Origin: Brevibacterium sp. 'Marine'
Lineage (GTDB): Bacteria > Actinomycetota > Actinomycetes > Actinomycetales > Brevibacteriaceae
Assembly: GCF_012844365.1 (NCBI RefSeq)
Contig: NZ_CP051626.1
Span: 806,001-870,000 of the forward strand
Length of the DNA: 64,000 nt
Reading direction: 5' to 3'
The notes under the pieces are model-generated. The model saw only the letters and a list, made by a program, of their open reading frames with translations, had not been told where the DNA came from and did not search any database. Position numbers and translations under genes: made by a program. Below, piece after piece: positions 63,176-64,000 of this stretch. Each line of letters starts with the position of its first letter. The stretch's first letter is position 1.

Positions 63176-63264
63176 GATCTCTCCCTTCACTCATCCATAC
63201 TTCCCGTGGCCCAGGGTGTCCCGCCCGACAATCTGTGCCCGATTCGATCAGGTTTGGGATGGTG

Positions 63265-63286
63265 GTGCGTCCCTGCGGGGACGCAC
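63265..63286 (-). terminator. Hairpin after the CrtI-like gene
   Basis: GTGCGTCCC-TGCG-GGGACGCAC, a perfect 9-bp stem 4 bases beyond the minus-strand stop. Confidence 0.7.
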
Positions 63287-63290
63287 TCCG

Positions 63291-64000
63291 TCAGTCGCCC
63301 GGTGCCAGGCTGGGTGCCTCGTCGATTCCGAAGCGGGTCTTCAGCGCTCGGCGTGCGGCGAACCAGCCGTTCATTCCGTGTACGCCCGGGGCCGGCGGGG
63401 TCGCCGCCGAACACAGGAACGCCCCGGGCACGCCGAGGCTGTAGGAGTCCCAGGTCAGGCGCGGGCGAGCCATCATCCGGTAGAAGGACACGACGCCGGT
63501 GGCGATGTCCCCGCCGATGTAGTTCTGGTTGTGCCCGGCCATCTCGGAGGCGGGGATGGCGTTGTGGGCGACGATGCGGTCGCGGAAGCCCGGGGCGAAG
63601 CGTTCGATCTGCCGTGTCACGTATTCGGTCGGATCGAGCGGGCAATCGAAGGGCACGTGCGCGTACGTCCACAGCGGCCGCAGGCCGTTCACCTCGCGGG
63701 AGGGGTCGAACACGGTCGGGTCGGAGACGAGGCACACGGGATGGTCGGGCATCCGTCCATTCATCACCTGCGCCTCGGCGGCGGCCATCTGCGCACGTGA
63801 GCCGCCCACGTGGATCGTTCCGGCACGGCCGACCTCGGGGTCGGACCAGGGGACCGGACCATTGAGGACGAAGTCGACCTTGGCCGCGGCGTTGCCGTGC
63901 TTGAACGTTCGCAGGCTCGTGTCGACGTGGGCCGGCAGCAGGCCGGAGAAGATCTGAGCGGCGTTCAGCGCCGAGGTGTCGAGCAGGTAGGCGCGGCCCT
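63291..64000 (-). CDS. FAD-dependent oxidoreductase, phytoene-dehydrogenase type (C-terminal part)
   Basis: The visible 235 codons run from the right edge to TGA at 63291. The segments VPWSDPEVGRAGTIHVGG, PLWTYAHVPFDCPLDPTEYV and AGHNQNYIGGDIATGV are typical of the C-terminal half of COG1233 (CrtI-like) flavoproteins. NYIGGD closes the FAD region. The N-terminal Rossmann motif is beyond the window. The substrate is not determined. Confidence 0.82.
   Translation of the reverse strand, partial: GRAYLLDTSALNAAQIFSGLLPAHVDTSLRTFKHGNAAAKVDFVLNGPVPWSDPEVGRAGTIHVGGSRAQMAAAEAQVMNGRMPDHPVCLVSDPTVFDPSREVNGLRPLWTYAHVPFDCPLDPTEYVTRQIERFAPGFRDRIVAHNAIPASEMAGHNQNYIGGDIATGVVSFYRMMARPRLTWDSYSLGVPGAFLCSAATPPAPGVHGMNGWFAARRALKTRFGIDEAPSLAPGD

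Overview
The window is high-GC actinobacterial chromosome. The 16S rRNA genes read like Brevibacterium (my recollection of the family sequence, not a search). GC-rich third codon positions, DUF3073, an SCP2-like protein and likely leaderless genes also fit an actinobacterium.

Layout. 1-8.1 kb: a gene tail, a BCCT transporter overlapping a choline-sulfatase (betC), an SRPBCC-epimerase fusion, a MetE-like methyltransferase and a membrane protein. 8.2-12.8 kb: purL, trhO and a second epimerase of the same family. 12.8-28.7 kb: two complete rRNA operons in direct repeat. Between them lie an IS1634-like insertion sequence, a duplicated 5S gene and a hipBA toxin-antitoxin pair. 28.8-37.1 kb: a DoxX-like membrane protein, a DUF6882-like protein, a two-gene asymmetric ABC exporter and a wall-anchored surface protein. 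37.3-38.3 kb: purSQ. 38.4-45.9 kb: a minus-strand operon for amidohydrolase, potADBC-type polyamine uptake and an FAD amine oxidase. 46.2-56.7 kb: a purD-purC fusion, an asparaginase/SCP2/aldehyde dehydrogenase/EamA run, a universal stress protein, a small membrane protein and purFM. 56.9-64 kb: DUF3073, unknown genes, an HTTM-like protein, a divergent LysR/EamA pair, a frameshifted pseudogene, an AraC-GyrI regulator and the end of a CrtI-like oxidoreductase.

How the parts relate. Purine synthesis is spread over four loci (purL, purSQ, purDC, purFM). The choline-sulfate pair and the polyamine locus suggest use of quaternary amines and polyamines from the surroundings. The most unusual region is the rRNA block. 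The IS is flanked by about 320-bp direct repeats that begin and end exactly at its ends, so its insertion appears to have copied an entire 5S gene. The hipBA pair sits where recombination between the two rRNA operons would delete it. A 62-bp nested palindrome recurs four times, three of them just after 5S genes. The upstream rRNA operon carries about twelve single-base indels relative to the downstream one, which looks more like consensus error than biology.
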